Shown piece after piece: positions 44,363-57,200 of a DNA stretch of 64,000 nucleotides. How positions within the stretch are numbered: position 1 is the stretch's first letter; every line of letters starts with the position of its first letter. The notes under the pieces were generated by a model. That model did not search any database. It saw only the letters and a program-made list of their open reading frames with translations, and was not told the DNA's origin. Source of the DNA: Cubamyces lactineus (taxonomy: Eukaryota > Basidiomycota > Agaricomycetes > Polyporales > Polyporaceae); assembly GCA_022376465.1 (NCBI GenBank), contig JACDTU010000007.1, positions 186,001-250,000 on the forward strand. The letters run 5' to 3'. A program made the translations under genes and the position numbers.

Positions 44363-45993
44363 GACAATGGAACGTCTCTGCCAATGTGTCAGTACAGGTT
44401 CGAACTGAATACGGAAGGGGGATTGTGGATTGTGGAGACATGGCTGATGTTCCTTGCGACGTGTCCTATTATCAGGAGGCCTGTACTGTCAGATTCTGCC
44501 ATGGAGTCGTACGCAGCTACAGCCTACACTATTTGCGTTATACTCAGCATCCCGGTGTTTCAATTGCAGGTTTGGTAGACCGTGAAGGCTGTTAGGCGGA
44601 TGTAGCCAGGTACACGCTTCAAACTGATCCGGTGCCGTTAGCGTGTTTGCGAGCAATGGCAAGGCGATGGTCCGAAACGTCGTGCTTGGCGTGGTGGATG
44701 AACATCTTCTCGAGAGTTCCCTGAATGATTGCTGTGTCCTCGTGAGTGAGGAAGCGCAAGGTTCTGCCATCGGACGAGTTCCTCGCCCGGACGAGGAGTC
44801 GGCGCCACTTGCGCAGTTTGCGAGCGTGCTAGCCAAATTGGGCGATGGGCGGCTGAAGCGCTGGGCAGAGCAAGCGCCCGAGAGCCCCGCGGCGTCGTCG
44901 GAGGAAGCAATTGCCTGCCAGCGTCTGCCACCTCACAAGTCCATCTCGCTTCGTTCTACCGCTCCGAGGTTCTTACTCGACATCCCCGACGTGCGAGTGT
45001 AATATCTGGCTGACATCGCACCGATACTTGTCGGAACGTACCATGGTCCATGGTCCAGTCTTGAGCGTGCGTCTCCAGGCGTCTCCTTATGCTTTCATTC
45101 TTCCTCTCCAGATTTAGACCGAGTCGAACGCAGTGTTGGCAAGCAAGATAAGATTGGCCGGACGGGTTGATCGATAGCTTTATGGCAGAACCTTTCCCTC
45201 GCCTGGGACTTGCTATTTATCCACCCTCAGCGTCGAGTCTCTCTTCGCCATCTCTTTCTTCGGTAACCAATCCCAAAGAGTTCTCCCATGATTGGTTCCT
45301 GTGGATGCACGCGAGCCCCCACATCCAGCCGCACCCATAAAGGCTCATCCGCGCTTGGACGCCGGACGCGGGGAAGCACTGAACAGCATCGAACCAGCAA
45401 GGCTACCAATCCACGGCGACACTTGAGACTGTGCCGGGCCCGGGACTGTCAGAGCTGCAAGCCTTCCAAGACGAAGACAAACGGCAGCGATGGAGACGGT
45501 CAACCCACGCACAGCTGCGCTCTCCAAGTCGCACAGCGAAAGCAGCCGTCAGCCGTCGCGACGGTGGTGGCGCAGTATCTGTATGGAAACGTTCCATTCG
45601 AGCCCGCCAGAAACGCTACCGAGCCGGCTCAGGGCGCTGTGCGGACGCTCTGCAATCTTCGTGATCACTCAGATCTGGATCGGACGTGGAGACTGGACAG
45701 CGCACTGGAGGCGCTTAGGGGCGCGCCGACTCCGCCTCGCCCTCGCTCGTGGGCCGCTCGGCTGACCGTTGCTCCCAAGCCGCTTTGGGACGCACGCGGA
45801 GATGGTCCTAAATTGCCATGAGATCGCGCGTCGGGCTCGGCCAAACGCGCTTGTTCTCCCGCTTACTCTCCTCAGAAACCGACTACCACCATCCTCAAAT
45901 ACGCCAGACGAGGATTGCCGCCCACCCTCTTGGCTCTCTCATCCTCCGCTCTTGCATGCTGGACGTCCCGCGAGACGGTAACGGTTGAAGAAG
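44363..45993. other. Intergenic region with one doubtful small gene
   Basis: Besides the minus-strand candidate at 44619-44983, frames in 45288-45900 are open on several frames but show no motif. The right end is the leader of the DUF6534-type gene. Confidence 0.35.
44619..44983 (-). CDS. Doubtful small gene, unrecognised
   Basis: The minus-strand frame 44828-44619 begins right after a TAG acceptor and encodes 69 residues with non-random look (LRFLTHEDTAIIQGTLEKMF then HHAKHDVSDHRLAIARKHA) ending in a stop. A possible first exon at 44983-44960 (MSSKNLGA) would join in phase using a weak donor, giving 77 aa. Highly basic start, mixed charged helix afterwards. I do not recognise a family. It could be the end of a decayed gene. 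Other frames of the segment are also open, hence the low confidence. Confidence 0.25.
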
Positions 45994-48269
45994 ATGGTCG
46001 CGATCTCGGAGTCTAACCTCAAGACGAGCTTGGGTGCTCTCATCCTCGGGGGGATGGTCTGTACGGGGTACGTCGCTTCAAGCTTTCTCTCGGTCGCAGG
46101 GCGTGCACCTAATCCCTACATGTATAGGCTGACGGGCATCGTCGCGATGCAAACCGTCTTGTATTTTAGACTCTTCAGCCGGGACCAGTTCTCCACAAAG
46201 ATGAAGGTGCGTACCGTCGCGATCGAGTAAATGACTCTTGCTTATATGCGCCCAGGTCGCCACCGTCTTGTGAGTTTCCTTGGGACATATATCGTTCTGT
46301 TCCTTGACGATTCGCTAGCATCCTAGATCTCCTGCACTCTGTGATGATAGCCGCGGCAAATTACATGTACTTTGTGAACAACTTCGGTACGGGGGACATC
46401 ACCGACCATGTATTCTGGTGAGCTATTCCCTGTTTTCGTATTATGGCCTTGCTAACGCTTGGTTCATAGGGCTGTTGGCGTGAGTGACCCGCTGCATCTT
46501 ATTGTTGTCATAAGTTAACAATCGGGAATGGGCAGATTTCTATCGCACTTACCGTAAGTTCTGTTTTCGAGCCCATGATCACCTCGTCGCTGAGCTTATT
46601 TGTAGGCGGTCCTCACCGTGATTGTGCATCTGTAAGTAGCCTTGCTCTGTGCAGACAATTCGTACGATATTGACTGGCCACCAGGTTCTTCGCGCTACGC
46701 TTGTTCAAACGTCAGTATCCATGCCAATGTGCTTGGAGGATGAGTACTTACTTCAACAGTGAGCAAGGGTAATTACTGGATTACAGTCCCTATTGTAAGC
46801 ACTGTGACGGCATTGCACTTGAGACGATACTCATCGACCTCGTTTATAGGCTGTCCTCGCCGTGGCCCGCGTAGGTAGGTGGCTGCGGCCGTATAATTCT
46901 TGCGAATGCTGATGGTAGTGGCGACTTGTACACAGTCGCAGCTTTCGGTGAGTCGCCCCGTAAAATGTGGAGTTACTTGGCCGCAGCTCACCTTACTTCT
47001 CTCACAGTGACGACGGTCGAGCTGTGAGTCTTGAACCCTGACCCTGTACTGTGCTCATGCAGCTCACACCCCCGGAACGGCGCAGTATCCGATTAGGGAG
47101 CTTCTACGAGTTCGGGCAGCAATTCCGAGTCAGTATACGCACAGTCAGTCTCTGCCGCAGCCAGGGCTAACCCTTGACCACTCACTCGCCAGTGGGTATT
47201 CACTCTCGGACTTGTCCTCTCATCCGTTGTCGATTTCTTGATCACCGGCGGCCTCTGCTACTACCTGCGCAGGAATCGTACCGGCTCCGGAAGGTACGGT
47301 CCCTCGCCCGTTAATACCCGCCTGTAGTGCTCATCGCTGGCCTCTTCGCCGCGCTACTAGATTCGATCACATCCTCGACTCTGTCACGCTATATACGGTG
47401 GAGAACGGGCTGCTCACCTCGTGCGTCGCACATGTTTCCCTGGCCGCGTCTATTTCCAGGCTTGCTAATCAGATACCGCCCGGCAGGGTCACCACACTCG
47501 TGTCGCTCATCTTCGTGCGTACCGCCTCTCGCTCGCATCTATATGAAAAGCGCGTGTTGGACGGACTGCGTCTAAACTAAACGCCTCCTACAGTGGCTCG
47601 TGAAGCCTCATGTCCTGATCTATCTCGGGCTTCATTTCGCGATCAGCAAGCGTGCGTGTGCCTCATTACCCGCTCTTCCTCGGTTCTCTGGCTGAGATCC
47701 GGCTCTCTTTATCGCTCTCGTCAGTTTACGCGAATTCGTTCCTCGCATCGTACGTACCGGTCCCTGCTTCATTCTCGCTTGTCCGGGCGAGATAGTGTGC
47801 CTGGGAGGATGCGTATGTGCTCACCACCGTCTATGCTTGATTTCCGCCTGCGCAGGATGAACGCACGCAAGATCCTCCGGGCCCAGTCCCAGTCGCAATC
47901 CGGAAGTGGGCACCGACTGCCCGTCATCTTCACCGGCCGGGGCGTGCGCCATTCGGTACGTCCGACATTTCCCACCTCTCGACGCCCTCTCCCTCCACCC
48001 CTCCATATTCTCCCTTCTATCGCCTCTTAGCGCGTCAGCTGACGGTACACCTGTTTTCCCTGCTGCTGCCAGAACGCGGACCAGCTGAACCTTGGCACGA
48101 GGGTGAGTACGACATCGGAAGTGGACACGGGCGAGCCGCTGATGGAGGCGTCCATGTCCAAATACAATAGGTGCAGATCACGGTCGACAAGACTGTGGAC
48201 TACGCGACGGACGACATCCCGGACAGCCTCTCCACGGACCAGAAAGGCCACTCGGCCTCCCGCGTCTGA
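45994..48269 (+). CDS. DUF6534-type multi-pass membrane protein with micro-exons
   Basis: The predicted product is a multi-pass membrane protein of the basidiomycete-expanded DUF6534 family. The conserved block DHV...YTVENGLLTSCVAHVSL and, later, YANSFLASMNARKILR, identify it. Function is unknown; the helical pattern is often compared with receptors, but no ligand is known. At least 17 exons are needed. From 46256 on they include very short ones: 46256-46269 (14 nt), 46470-46479 (10), 46536-46553 (18), 46606-46631 (26), 46685-46710 (26), 46760-46794 (35), 46850-46874 (25), 46936-46947 (12) and 47008-47023 (16). Each has GT and AG borders and the phases add up to one hydrophobic reading frame. 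The soluble C-terminal tail ends at 48269. The start at 45994 is the first ATG before the first helix. Confidence 0.82.
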
Positions 48270-50066
48270 ATGCAGCGTCTCGCTCCCTCGACTCGAGGTT
48301 GGGGAGCGGCGCGTGCGCGCGGTCGTCGTCGACAGCAACAGTGCGGATTACATAGCCTTATCGTATTCTTCTTATGTTCATATTAACTTACCCGTCCGAT
48401 CCTTTACTGCCAATCTGCAAAACCAGCGCACCGTCGTTGTCTACCACACACCGCGTAACGACCGCTGTCCTTCTCGCTTTACTGTACTATTCCCCTTAGG
48501 TCTACGTGCGTCGCCAACGCTGTTGTGCTTGTATAACACGCTCGCCCGCGCCATTCTATCCTACGATCCGCTTTCGCCTTCTCTCGCCGCAGGGAGCTCT
48601 TACGCGTCGTCCTGGAGCTTCGTCCGATGGCCCGTCGGACTCCCACCTCGCCCCATAGGGCCGTGGACGCCACTCATTTAAAGAAGAGAGTAGACTGTAC
48701 TCTGTAGACGCCCCCGAGGGATGATGGCACAACACAAGACCCCAACGGGACGCGTCATCTCGGTCGTGTACCCACGTCTCGCCCACGGTTGACGGGCCAC
48801 GCAGCTGCCTGCCGGCTGGGGGGCAGCATCCCAGATGATCGAGCTTCGGAAGGACTGGTACATCTGCAGACTGCATCCCTTCGGCGCGAGCCTCGTGCGC
48901 GTGCGTCTGCGAGTGCTGCGTGATAACCAGCTGCCACCTGCGATCGGCCGTGGGTCTGTCTTGTCTGCTGCTGCTACTGCTGCCCTCTTACGACATGAGC
49001 GCGCTCGGTGGTACTTTGATTGCCCGTTTGTGTAAGTGATAGCCATCCCTGGTCGACATCTTTGGATGGACGGTTGGAGCTGTGCAAGTTGCTCGATGGA
49101 GTCGCTGCGCACGCGATGGCGTCCTGTAGCAAGGGCGCCCGAAGGGAGGATCGGGATGGGGTGTGTTACATCACTTTGCATGGACACGGGGACGAGCTTC
49201 CCCTCTTGAGTTAACGTCTGCGATCAGTCTCAACCTCTCAATCGAGGCCACAACAGGCGCACAAGTGCGTCCGAGCACTTTGTAGCTGGGATCGGGCGGA
49301 AGGCCTCAGAGGGCTAGGCAGCTGCTGTGAACAAAGAAGGGAACGCCGGAAGGCGCCACCGCGGGAGTCGAGAGTTGAGAGTCGAGACAAAGCAACTGGT
49401 GTTCCGATGCATCGCAGCATTGGGGCGAAGGGAGGAAGCAGATGGCAGATGGCCATGGCAGATGTGACTGTGCACTGCTTCGGCGTCCCTCCGGAGAAGG
49501 AGGACTTCGGGTTGCAATTGCATTATCGCACGGCGTCCAGGCAGGACGCCAGGTTCATAAAGGAGAGTACGGAGCGGACAAGGCGACGAGGGCCGATCGA
49601 GGGACGTCAGGCTCGGTACGAGGGAGCCGTCGCAGGCGTACGGGGGCCCTCTACGTCGTAGCTGCAGCTCACAATGCTGGACATGGGCTCGTATGCAATA
49701 CATTGCGGCGGCATTCAGACTTAGGCTCTGGCCGGAAAGCCCTCCATTTCCGGCACGCGGAGGCGGGGAGGCAGGGGGCGATTGGTCCATTGCGCGATGC
49801 ACGCGCCGAGACGCGCAGCGCAGCTCCTGCACCCCTAACACGATAGGGCCTGCGAACGCGCGAAGGCAGACAATCGTTTCCCCTTTCGCGGCCGGGCCTC
49901 CGGGGAGGGGGCAGTATACATATGATGGCCTCTCGCGCGCTGGGTGGCCACACATACGCATACGCACACACCTCCCCGCTCGCGCGTACTCATCCATCCT
50001 GCCGCTTTCGGACGCCTCTCCCTCCCTCTTGCTCATACCCCCGCCTCGCCACTGCCCTACTTGGTC
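48270..50066. other. Intergenic region, no supported gene
   Basis: The left end is likely 3' untranslated region. From about 48700 to 49900 the DNA is GC-rich with open frames on both strands but no motif; none is called. Confidence 0.35.
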
Positions 50067-51023
50067 ATGATGTTCGCGACGCCCGAGAACGCGTACTACC
50101 AGCCCCACCCTCACCACTATCGCTCTCCGAAGCACTACCACGACGATCGCGCGTCTTTCTCCGGACGAGCGTCGACATCACACAGCTCGGCCACACAACA
50201 TGCCTATCCTTCGATGCGTCGCTCGCAGACTCTCGGCAGCCCCCACGCGTTGGCGTACGAAGACACCAACCCATGGCAGCATATGGCGAAGACGTGCGCC
50301 TGGGTGCTCGAGCAGCAGTTCGCAGAGATGGCAGAGCAGAACGAGGAGACGGTGCGGTGGATCCAGCAACAGCAGGAGCTCGATGCCATGCGAGAACAAG
50401 CTATCTTTCGGGTCGTCGCGTCCGGCCGGAGAGGGTGGCCCGCCGTTGAGCAGATGCTCTACAGCGACCGGCATCTGATCATCGAGGAGAGTGCACGACA
50501 GCGACGGCGACGGATGCGCGACGTCGAGATGACGGTCGAAGACGAGCTGCGACGGCTGCAGGCGTACCGGCGAGAGAGCGAACGCAACCGAGCGGCGTAC
50601 GAGAAGCGGAAACGCGTGGAGGAGGAGCAAGAGCGTGCACGGCGGGAGCGCGAGCGAGAAGCACTGAAGTTGCGGAGGCAGGCGACGGAGCGCGAGGCGC
50701 AGCAGAACTACGAGGCGCGGTGGGCGGAGCTCTCGAGCACCTCTGAGTCGCTCGGGTTCCGCGACGTCCCATGGCCCATGTTCTCGCGACCTCGGAAGCT
50801 GGAGGACATCACTCCCGCGAGGGTGACGCGGTTCGTGCTCTCTCCGCTGCAGCCCGGGGAGACACGCAGGGACAAGGTTCGGAACGCGCTGCGGCGTTGG
50901 CATCCGGATCGGTTCGGCCGTGTTCTGGCACGAGTGGGAGAGGAGGAGCGAGAGAGCGTAGAGGAGGGTGTGGGCATCGTCGTACGATGCCTGAACGACC
51001 TGCTAGAACGGGAGAACCAGTAG
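50067..51023 (+). CDS. NFKBIL1-like coiled-coil protein with C-terminal HPD (J-like) segment
   Basis: An intronless frame of 318 aa. The first 60 residues are His/Ser/Tyr-rich and probably disordered. Residues of about 85-240 are strongly charged and Gln/Glu/Arg-rich, predicting a long coiled coil. The last 45 residues read RDKVRNALRRWHPDRFGRVL, then a helix ending VRCLNDLLEREN. This matches the C-terminal part of NF-kappa-B-inhibitor-like protein 1 relatives, including the His-Pro-Asp seen in J-domains. The human relative is nuclear and connected with splicing; the fungal role is not known. The upstream in-frame extension to 49944 is a low-complexity His-Thr repeat and was rejected; two adjacent ATGs at 50067 and 50070 are both possible starts. 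Confidence 0.75.
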   Translation: MMFATPENAYYQPHPHHYRSPKHYHDDRASFSGRASTSHSSATQHAYPSMRRSQTLGSPHALAYEDTNPWQHMAKTCAWVLEQQFAEMAEQNEETVRWIQQQQELDAMREQAIFRVVASGRRGWPAVEQMLYSDRHLIIEESARQRRRRMRDVEMTVEDELRRLQAYRRESERNRAAYEKRKRVEEEQERARREREREALKLRRQATEREAQQNYEARWAELSSTSESLGFRDVPWPMFSRPRKLEDITPARVTRFVLSPLQPGETRRDKVRNALRRWHPDRFGRVLARVGEEERESVEEGVGIVVRCLNDLLERENQ

Positions 51024-52310
51024 ATTTCGGCTACGCATCAGGTACGCACTTCGTCCTCCGCAGAACGTCCAGAGCGCGATGCTAAAACCGCCGCGGGTTC
51101 GCTAGAGATCGTTCTATGTTGGATGAGCAGCACGTCGGGAACGTGACGTTATGCACACATATGCAATATGACACCTATGCTGGAGAGAAGAGAGTAGAGA
51201 ACTCGATGTAGATCACATTACCTGTGTACTTTTATGAGCCGAATCTGACGATTCTTGCTTGTTCGCTATATCTTTGCGTGTGGTGGTCGTACTCTGGGTT
51301 CCTTCGCGCATTCAATGCTCGGCGGGTGGACCCGAGCAAAGTAGACGTGTATTGAAGTGGGATCCCTGGGATCTCAGTAGAGAAGCGTCGACATCAGTAG
51401 CCCAAGAAGGGATCTACGACTTCATATCGCCTCCGCACATTACCGTCCAACATATCCAGCCTGACGCAGCTAGAGAGGTAAGTGGGCGACAGGCAGATAC
51501 CAGATGGTCGCAGTCAAAAGGCAACGCCAGTGCGATTGTGGCTGTTGGAAAAGTGCCGCTTGGGAGCCTCGTGGTCAACAGACGCCCAGAGCCCAACAAC
51601 CCGACAGCCTTGATTCGACACATATGTATGTGACTTGTATTCATCCTATGGTGCAACGGCGCGCGACTGACCTATGTTTGGGCCCCCTGTGTTTCGTGCT
51701 CAATGTTGAGTTTTCTAATCGGCCGACGTCAACGCACTGTTCATCCACGTCGCTTCCATATCGTAATGAGACTAAGCAGGTTCGCCTCCCTGATCAACGC
51801 CCGACCGCGCACATTCGGAATTCCAAGCTCGCCATCCTTACCCCCGAACGCCCTCGGGCTGTTCGTATCACCCTGTATCATCCCGAAACTGCACCCATTC
51901 CGAATGGCTGCTCCGCCGCCCGCTCGTCGACGGTTTTGCCCTGTGGGATTGCCCACGATGTCGCAAGCGTTGGTCAGCGGAGGCATAATCGCCACGCTGC
52001 CGTAGGGTGGCGGCAGAGGCGCCGTCCATGAGACCCCCCGCCACGGTCACTTGACCCGCTACACGGCCCTCGCTCGCTTGACACAGTGCGCATGCCCCCC
52101 GCCAACGACGGCCAAGTGGGTACCCGGTGCTCAGGGGCCGCAGCTTAAGCCTGCTCGCCTATTAAATCGCGTCTTCTTGTCTCGGAACCCCGAATAGAGC
52201 TTCAACACCGTCCCTCCGCCGCCGAACGACTTCCACCTCGACGACAACGCAGCCCGGGTGTCGTGGAGCTGCCACGGCGTATAATTCGACGCATACACTA
52301 GAGTTACAAG
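51024..52310. other. Intergenic region, no supported gene
   Basis: Frames at 51259-52031 are open but without motifs. The right end is the leader of the carrier gene. Confidence 0.4.
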
Positions 52311-53849
52311 ATGGCACAGGCTGCTGCTCAGGCGACAGTCACGATCACTCCTCTGGAAGAGAAAGTGGCCGTGCTTGAGAAAGAGGTGGAAGTCCCTCGC
52401 GAGTCGCAATACGCGTTGAAGTTCGTCGGCGCGGCGATTAGCAGTACGTGTGCATGGTCAGCGCGACGGGGCGAAGCACGAACTTAATGGAAATTGAACA
52501 GATATGACGTCTTCAGCTATATGCAATCCGACAGACATGTGAGTGCACTCGAGAACCATAGCTCCGGGTCGACTGTACTCAAGCTATGACCCACCCCTTC
52601 TAACAGTGTAAAGGTGAGCGCGACAACCCGCCCGTACCATCCCTATGGGACTAGAACGTACACGTAGGTCAGACAGCAGCTGCGACTGCAGAGTGAGAAT
52701 CTCCTTCGTGTCATCTCCCACGAATTCTTATGCTCATTGCACATTCACGCGTGTAGCACCAGGAGCGCAGGGCAGTGCCTTCTGGTCTGTCGGAGTAGAG
52801 ATGGCGCGGAAAGAGGGTATCATGAGTCTCATGGGCGGCCTGTCAGCGAGCATGGTCCGAGAACTCGTTTACTCTGGTATCCGGCTTGGCACATACGAGT
52901 TTTTCAAGGACAAGTCGGTGCTATTCCATGATTTGCCACACGGCCACCACTGACAGACTGCTATTTGCTAGGTTGCACGCGCTATCCCAGGGCGCGTTGA
53001 CTCGGGAGGGCATCGCGCTCAAGATCGGTGCCGCGTCCATCGCTGCTACGATTGGAAGTGCACTGGCCAATCCCGCGGATCTCGTCAAAGGTACTCGCCT
53101 ATTACTCTTATTCGTAGCCGTCCAGCTAACGCGTGAGGGCTATAAAAGTGCGAATGCAGGCTCATTACCCCGATGGCAGCCCATATCAGAATATGCGACA
53201 CGCGTTCGCGTCGATATATCGCGAGGGCGCTGCACTTGCTGCGACGAAAGGCGTGTCGTCGCTAGCAGGGGGTGTGGGTGCGCTCTACCGAGGAGTGGAA
53301 GCAACAACGATTCGAGGGATCGTGCTTTCGGCGACGCAGATCTGCTCCTATGACCAGATTAAGCAGTCACTCAAGAAGCGGGGAATCATGCAGGAGGGTG
53401 TTCCCTTGCATCTTGTCGCGAGCACGTTCGCTGGGTATGCCTCTCATGGCTCAATATAACGCGACAGGGACATTGATGAAGCTTCTTTTAGCTTGTTCTG
53501 CTCCATTACGTCCAATCCAGTCGGTAAGGCGCACTCGCTCTGCCACATGTTGACTGCGGGAAGCTGACCCTTTCCGAAGATGTGGTGAAGGTACGGCTAA
53601 TGAACGATAAGAAGCACGAGTACAAGAACGCCTTCGACTGCGTAAGGCAGGTTATGGTGCGCGAGGGACCCTTTGGGTTCTATAAGGGTTTTGGTATGTG
53701 CTGGGCTAGGGTGAGTTATCGCGACGAAACCAATTCCTACATATCCAAAGCAGTGATGCTGATATACTCGTTAGCTCGGAACCCACACAATTTTGACGTT
53801 CTTGATCTTTGAGCGTGTTAGATACTGGTTTGGCATAGAGGCCATGTGA
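52311..53849 (+). CDS. Mitochondrial carrier (SLC25; dicarboxylate/uncoupler-like)
   Basis: A multi-exon gene with three tandem carrier repeats. Each repeat shows the Px[DE]xx[KR] signature: PTDIVK (52530-52615), PADLVK (about 53072-53091) and PVDVVK (about 53513-53591), each split by an intron at or near it. Between them are the odd-helix sequences, and the tail reads LGTHTILTFLIFERVRYWFG before the stop at 53847-53849. The N-terminus has a 30-residue acidic extension before the first helix. Repeat sequences resemble the dicarboxylate/oxaloacetate carrier and uncoupling-protein branch, so the protein should exchange small carboxylates across the inner mitochondrial membrane. The exact substrate is not resolved. 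The region 52660-52760 includes an intron whose borders are less certain. Confidence 0.85.
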
Positions 53850-54282
53850 TACTAGATTACTTCTCATGCGCTGTATATGTACCTTTTAGAGTCTATTTAC
53901 GAGTACTTCCATGGCTAGACTTTGCTGTCCTCTCTCACTGTGCGCATTAGACGCCCATTAGAGACGCGACGCGTCCTACACGTGAAACTCACGGGACTCG
54001 TGGGCTGGAACCATTGTACGCTGGATATGGGCAAGACGAACCCAGGAGAAGGTGCGATTGTATAGGCTAGTACTGAACACCAACGATGGCTTGAGCTCTG
54101 CTGCTTTACATCTCTAGCTTTGCCGCTGTGTCTCTCGATCGAGCATACTAGTTGCGCTCTCTAATTTATATGTCTTCGTTCTTTGTCCTGCTAGCATCGA
54201 GTGGCCGATTCGCTTGCGCCTACGCCTCAACCACGGTGTACAAATCCACTACCGTACCCCGGAGTGCTTCATCTTGATCGCA
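53850..54282. other. Intergenic region
   Basis: About 430 bp, AT-richer, no gene seen. Confidence 0.4.
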
Positions 54283-57200
54283 ATGAGCAGTGATTCATCG
54301 TACGTGTCTCCTTTGTCCATATGCACCGATTGGCTCGCGTATCTATCCCCGTGAAACCAACTGACCAATCTCTCCGCTCGCACACCAGAAGTAGCAGGGA
54401 GTCCTCGCCGGTGCGTCCCAGCTCCTTAGCCCCCAACTATGTTCACTGACCTCCTCTTTGGACAGACGCGATTCCACCCTGGGACTCCAGGCTCGGACGC
54501 GGACGGCGTTACGCACAGCTCATGGCAGCCTAGTGCGCCCGCCTTCCATCCTTCCGCATCCTATCAAGCCTCGCAGTCATCGAACGCACCTGTCCTACGG
54601 CAGCCCGTCGGGTTTGGCACTAGCCCACCGTCGGTGCCGACTTACCACGCACCCCCACCGGAGACGTCTACATCTGCACAACACTACCTTCCTGGTCAGA
54701 ACCCACCCTCCGAGGAGCCCGCGTCCAAATCGCGGAAGAAGTCGACGAAGAGCAAGGATAAGGAGACGTCTAGTAAGAGCTCGTCGCGGAAGGGCAAAGA
54801 TGCAGAGAAGACACCAGCGTCCGGCCACACTGTAGCGGCCCAGCCATACCCTTCTCCTGCCGCGCCGCCCATCCAGAAGACCGCTTTTCGCGTCCGAAGC
54901 TACTCGAATGACCCGACCGCCGTTGGTTCTCCCTATACCATCCAGGATGGACCATACGGTGCCGCATATCGCGCAGAGCTCCCTGATCGTCCTGTCAAGA
55001 CAAAGACTAGCAAGAAGAAATCGCGATCAACCGTTACTGAAGCTCAGGCTGCTCCACCACCCGCTCAACCTCAAGCTCACGCGCCTCCCCTCCAGGGTCA
55101 TCCGGCCCCTCCTCACTACTATCCCTCCCACGCTATGCAGCAGCCTCCGCACCCTCAGTCTTATCCTCAACAACCGCCCTATCAATACCCACCACAGCAA
55201 CAGCCCGCACAGGATTTGCAGCCTCGCTCGTCGTACTACCGCTATGATTATGAAAAGATCCGTCAGAGTGCGCCTACCAGGCAAGCTCAAGCCCAGGCTC
55301 AGGCTCAGGCTCAGTCTTCTGCTCCTCCCGCCCATCCGCCTCAGCATCACTACTCTCACCCCGTCCCTCCACCTCCTCCCGGAGAGCATTACTCCAATAG
55401 CTCGCGATCCAACAAGCGCAATGATGCCCATGCATACCCCCACGAGTACCAATATCCTCCTCCAGCGGACTATCACTACCGTGAACCGTCCCCACCCCCA
55501 CCACCGCCGGGGGATTACTACGGCTCACCTCCCCCTCAGCCTCCGCCTGCCTATCCGCCTGCCTATCCGCCGTCATATCCTGCCTCATATCCCGCTCCAT
55601 ATGCGCCGACACCTTCGCACTCACCGGACAAGGAAAAACGACATAAGTCGAAATCGCGCTCCCATCGACAGGAGCACCCGTCGTCTGCTCCTCCACCCCC
55701 AGGGTATGCTCCTGCCCCACACATTCCGGATGCACCTCCCCCCGCTATCCGTGTTTGCCGCATCTTGACACTGTTGATCGAAGATAAGAGGGACCCGAAC
55801 GGGGAAAGCCTTCTTGCGGAAGTGAGGGTGCCGCTCAAGCCTGCAGAGCCTGGAGACGAAGGTTTCTGGGCGGATGCCCAAGAGGTTTCCGAAGAATTGC
55901 AGAGAGGTCCATCGAGGATTGATGGTAGGTGATCGCCCCGATCGTAACGGGACTAGGATTGAATAGCATGGCAGGCGCCGCGAAGGTGTATACGCTGCGT
56001 GGGAAGTATAAACAGTATTTCTTGAGGATCACTGCAGACGGCGAGCCTATCTGCCAGCCAGCGAACCTCAAAGTCACTCCTGAACGTACTGTCGAAATAT
56101 ACATCGAAGAGGTGAGTACTTCGCCTTTGCGCCGGCAGGAGTTCCGCCTGACACGAGCCTCAGAACTTGCCACCTGGAGGGAAGGCCATCGACACGCACA
56201 GTTCACCTCCTCGTTTGCAGCGCGAACTGCTCACACCTATGACCGACTCGATGACCTCGCCCTCTCCTGCACCTGTACCTTCACCTCCCAAACGTTCTAG
56301 CCTCTTCAGCGTGGATCTCGGGACACCTACAGAGGATAAGTTCGACAGCTCAGCATACATGGCCTCGGCAGCACTGGAGGCAAGACGCAAGCGTCCGCGT
56401 TCGTCGAGCATGCAGAGTGTGCAGAGCGTGCAGTCTGCGTTGTCTGAAGATTACACCATCCAGACGCAGCGAGACGGTTCGCCATCTCCATCTTCACCTC
56501 CAGAAGAGACGTCGTCTAGTCCACAGTCTAGAACGCAATCGGAGACACCTCCAGCTTCTCAGTGCCAGGGTCCTGCGTCTATTCAACCTATGTCTCAGCC
56601 TCGAGAGGTGCAAGCTCCTGCTACTCAGCAGACGCAAACAATGGCAACTGAGCCAACACCACAATCACCGGAGCCATCAGCGCCTTCAGCTCAGGCTGCA
56701 CTAGCTGCCTCGACATTCCCCACTGTGCAATCTGCGTCAACTCCCGCACGATCGTTATCGTCATCGTATCTGCCTGGGCCCTCCCCACCGAAGAAGGCGA
56801 AGCTTCTCGTCCCTCAGTCGGACACGCGAACCGAGAAGTCAGTTTCGCCAGGGCCTTCCCAGACTGTAGCGTATCCATGGAGCAATTCCCGGACGCCCTC
56901 TTTCTCGGATTCCTCTGCTCCATCTATTTCTAAGGGTACGAAGACTGGCCTGTCAGCGTCGTCGTCGTCGCCATCAAATCCGTTTGCACAGTACCAATCA
57001 AACTTCAGCCTGTCGGGCCGACCGCTAGAAACTGTTAGTCGGAGCGTTTCTACACCAGGGATTTCGATTCCTTCGCTCTCGACGGTATCCATCGCGCCGA
57101 CAGCAACGATGACGCCTCCCGCCACCCTAGCACCCTCCGCGATATCTCGCACACCGACCCTCTCGGGTGCAGCAACGTCCGCACTGGACAACGCCGTCGG

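Noticed and set aside
45985..45993. TTG as start of the DUF6534-type gene
   Set aside because: An ATG at 45994, nine bases downstream in the same frame, is the normal eukaryotic choice.
54908..55768. 286-codon frame inside the disordered-protein gene
   Set aside because: Out-of-frame reading of a Pro/Gln-rich repeat region; Leu/Arg/Thr-rich artefact.
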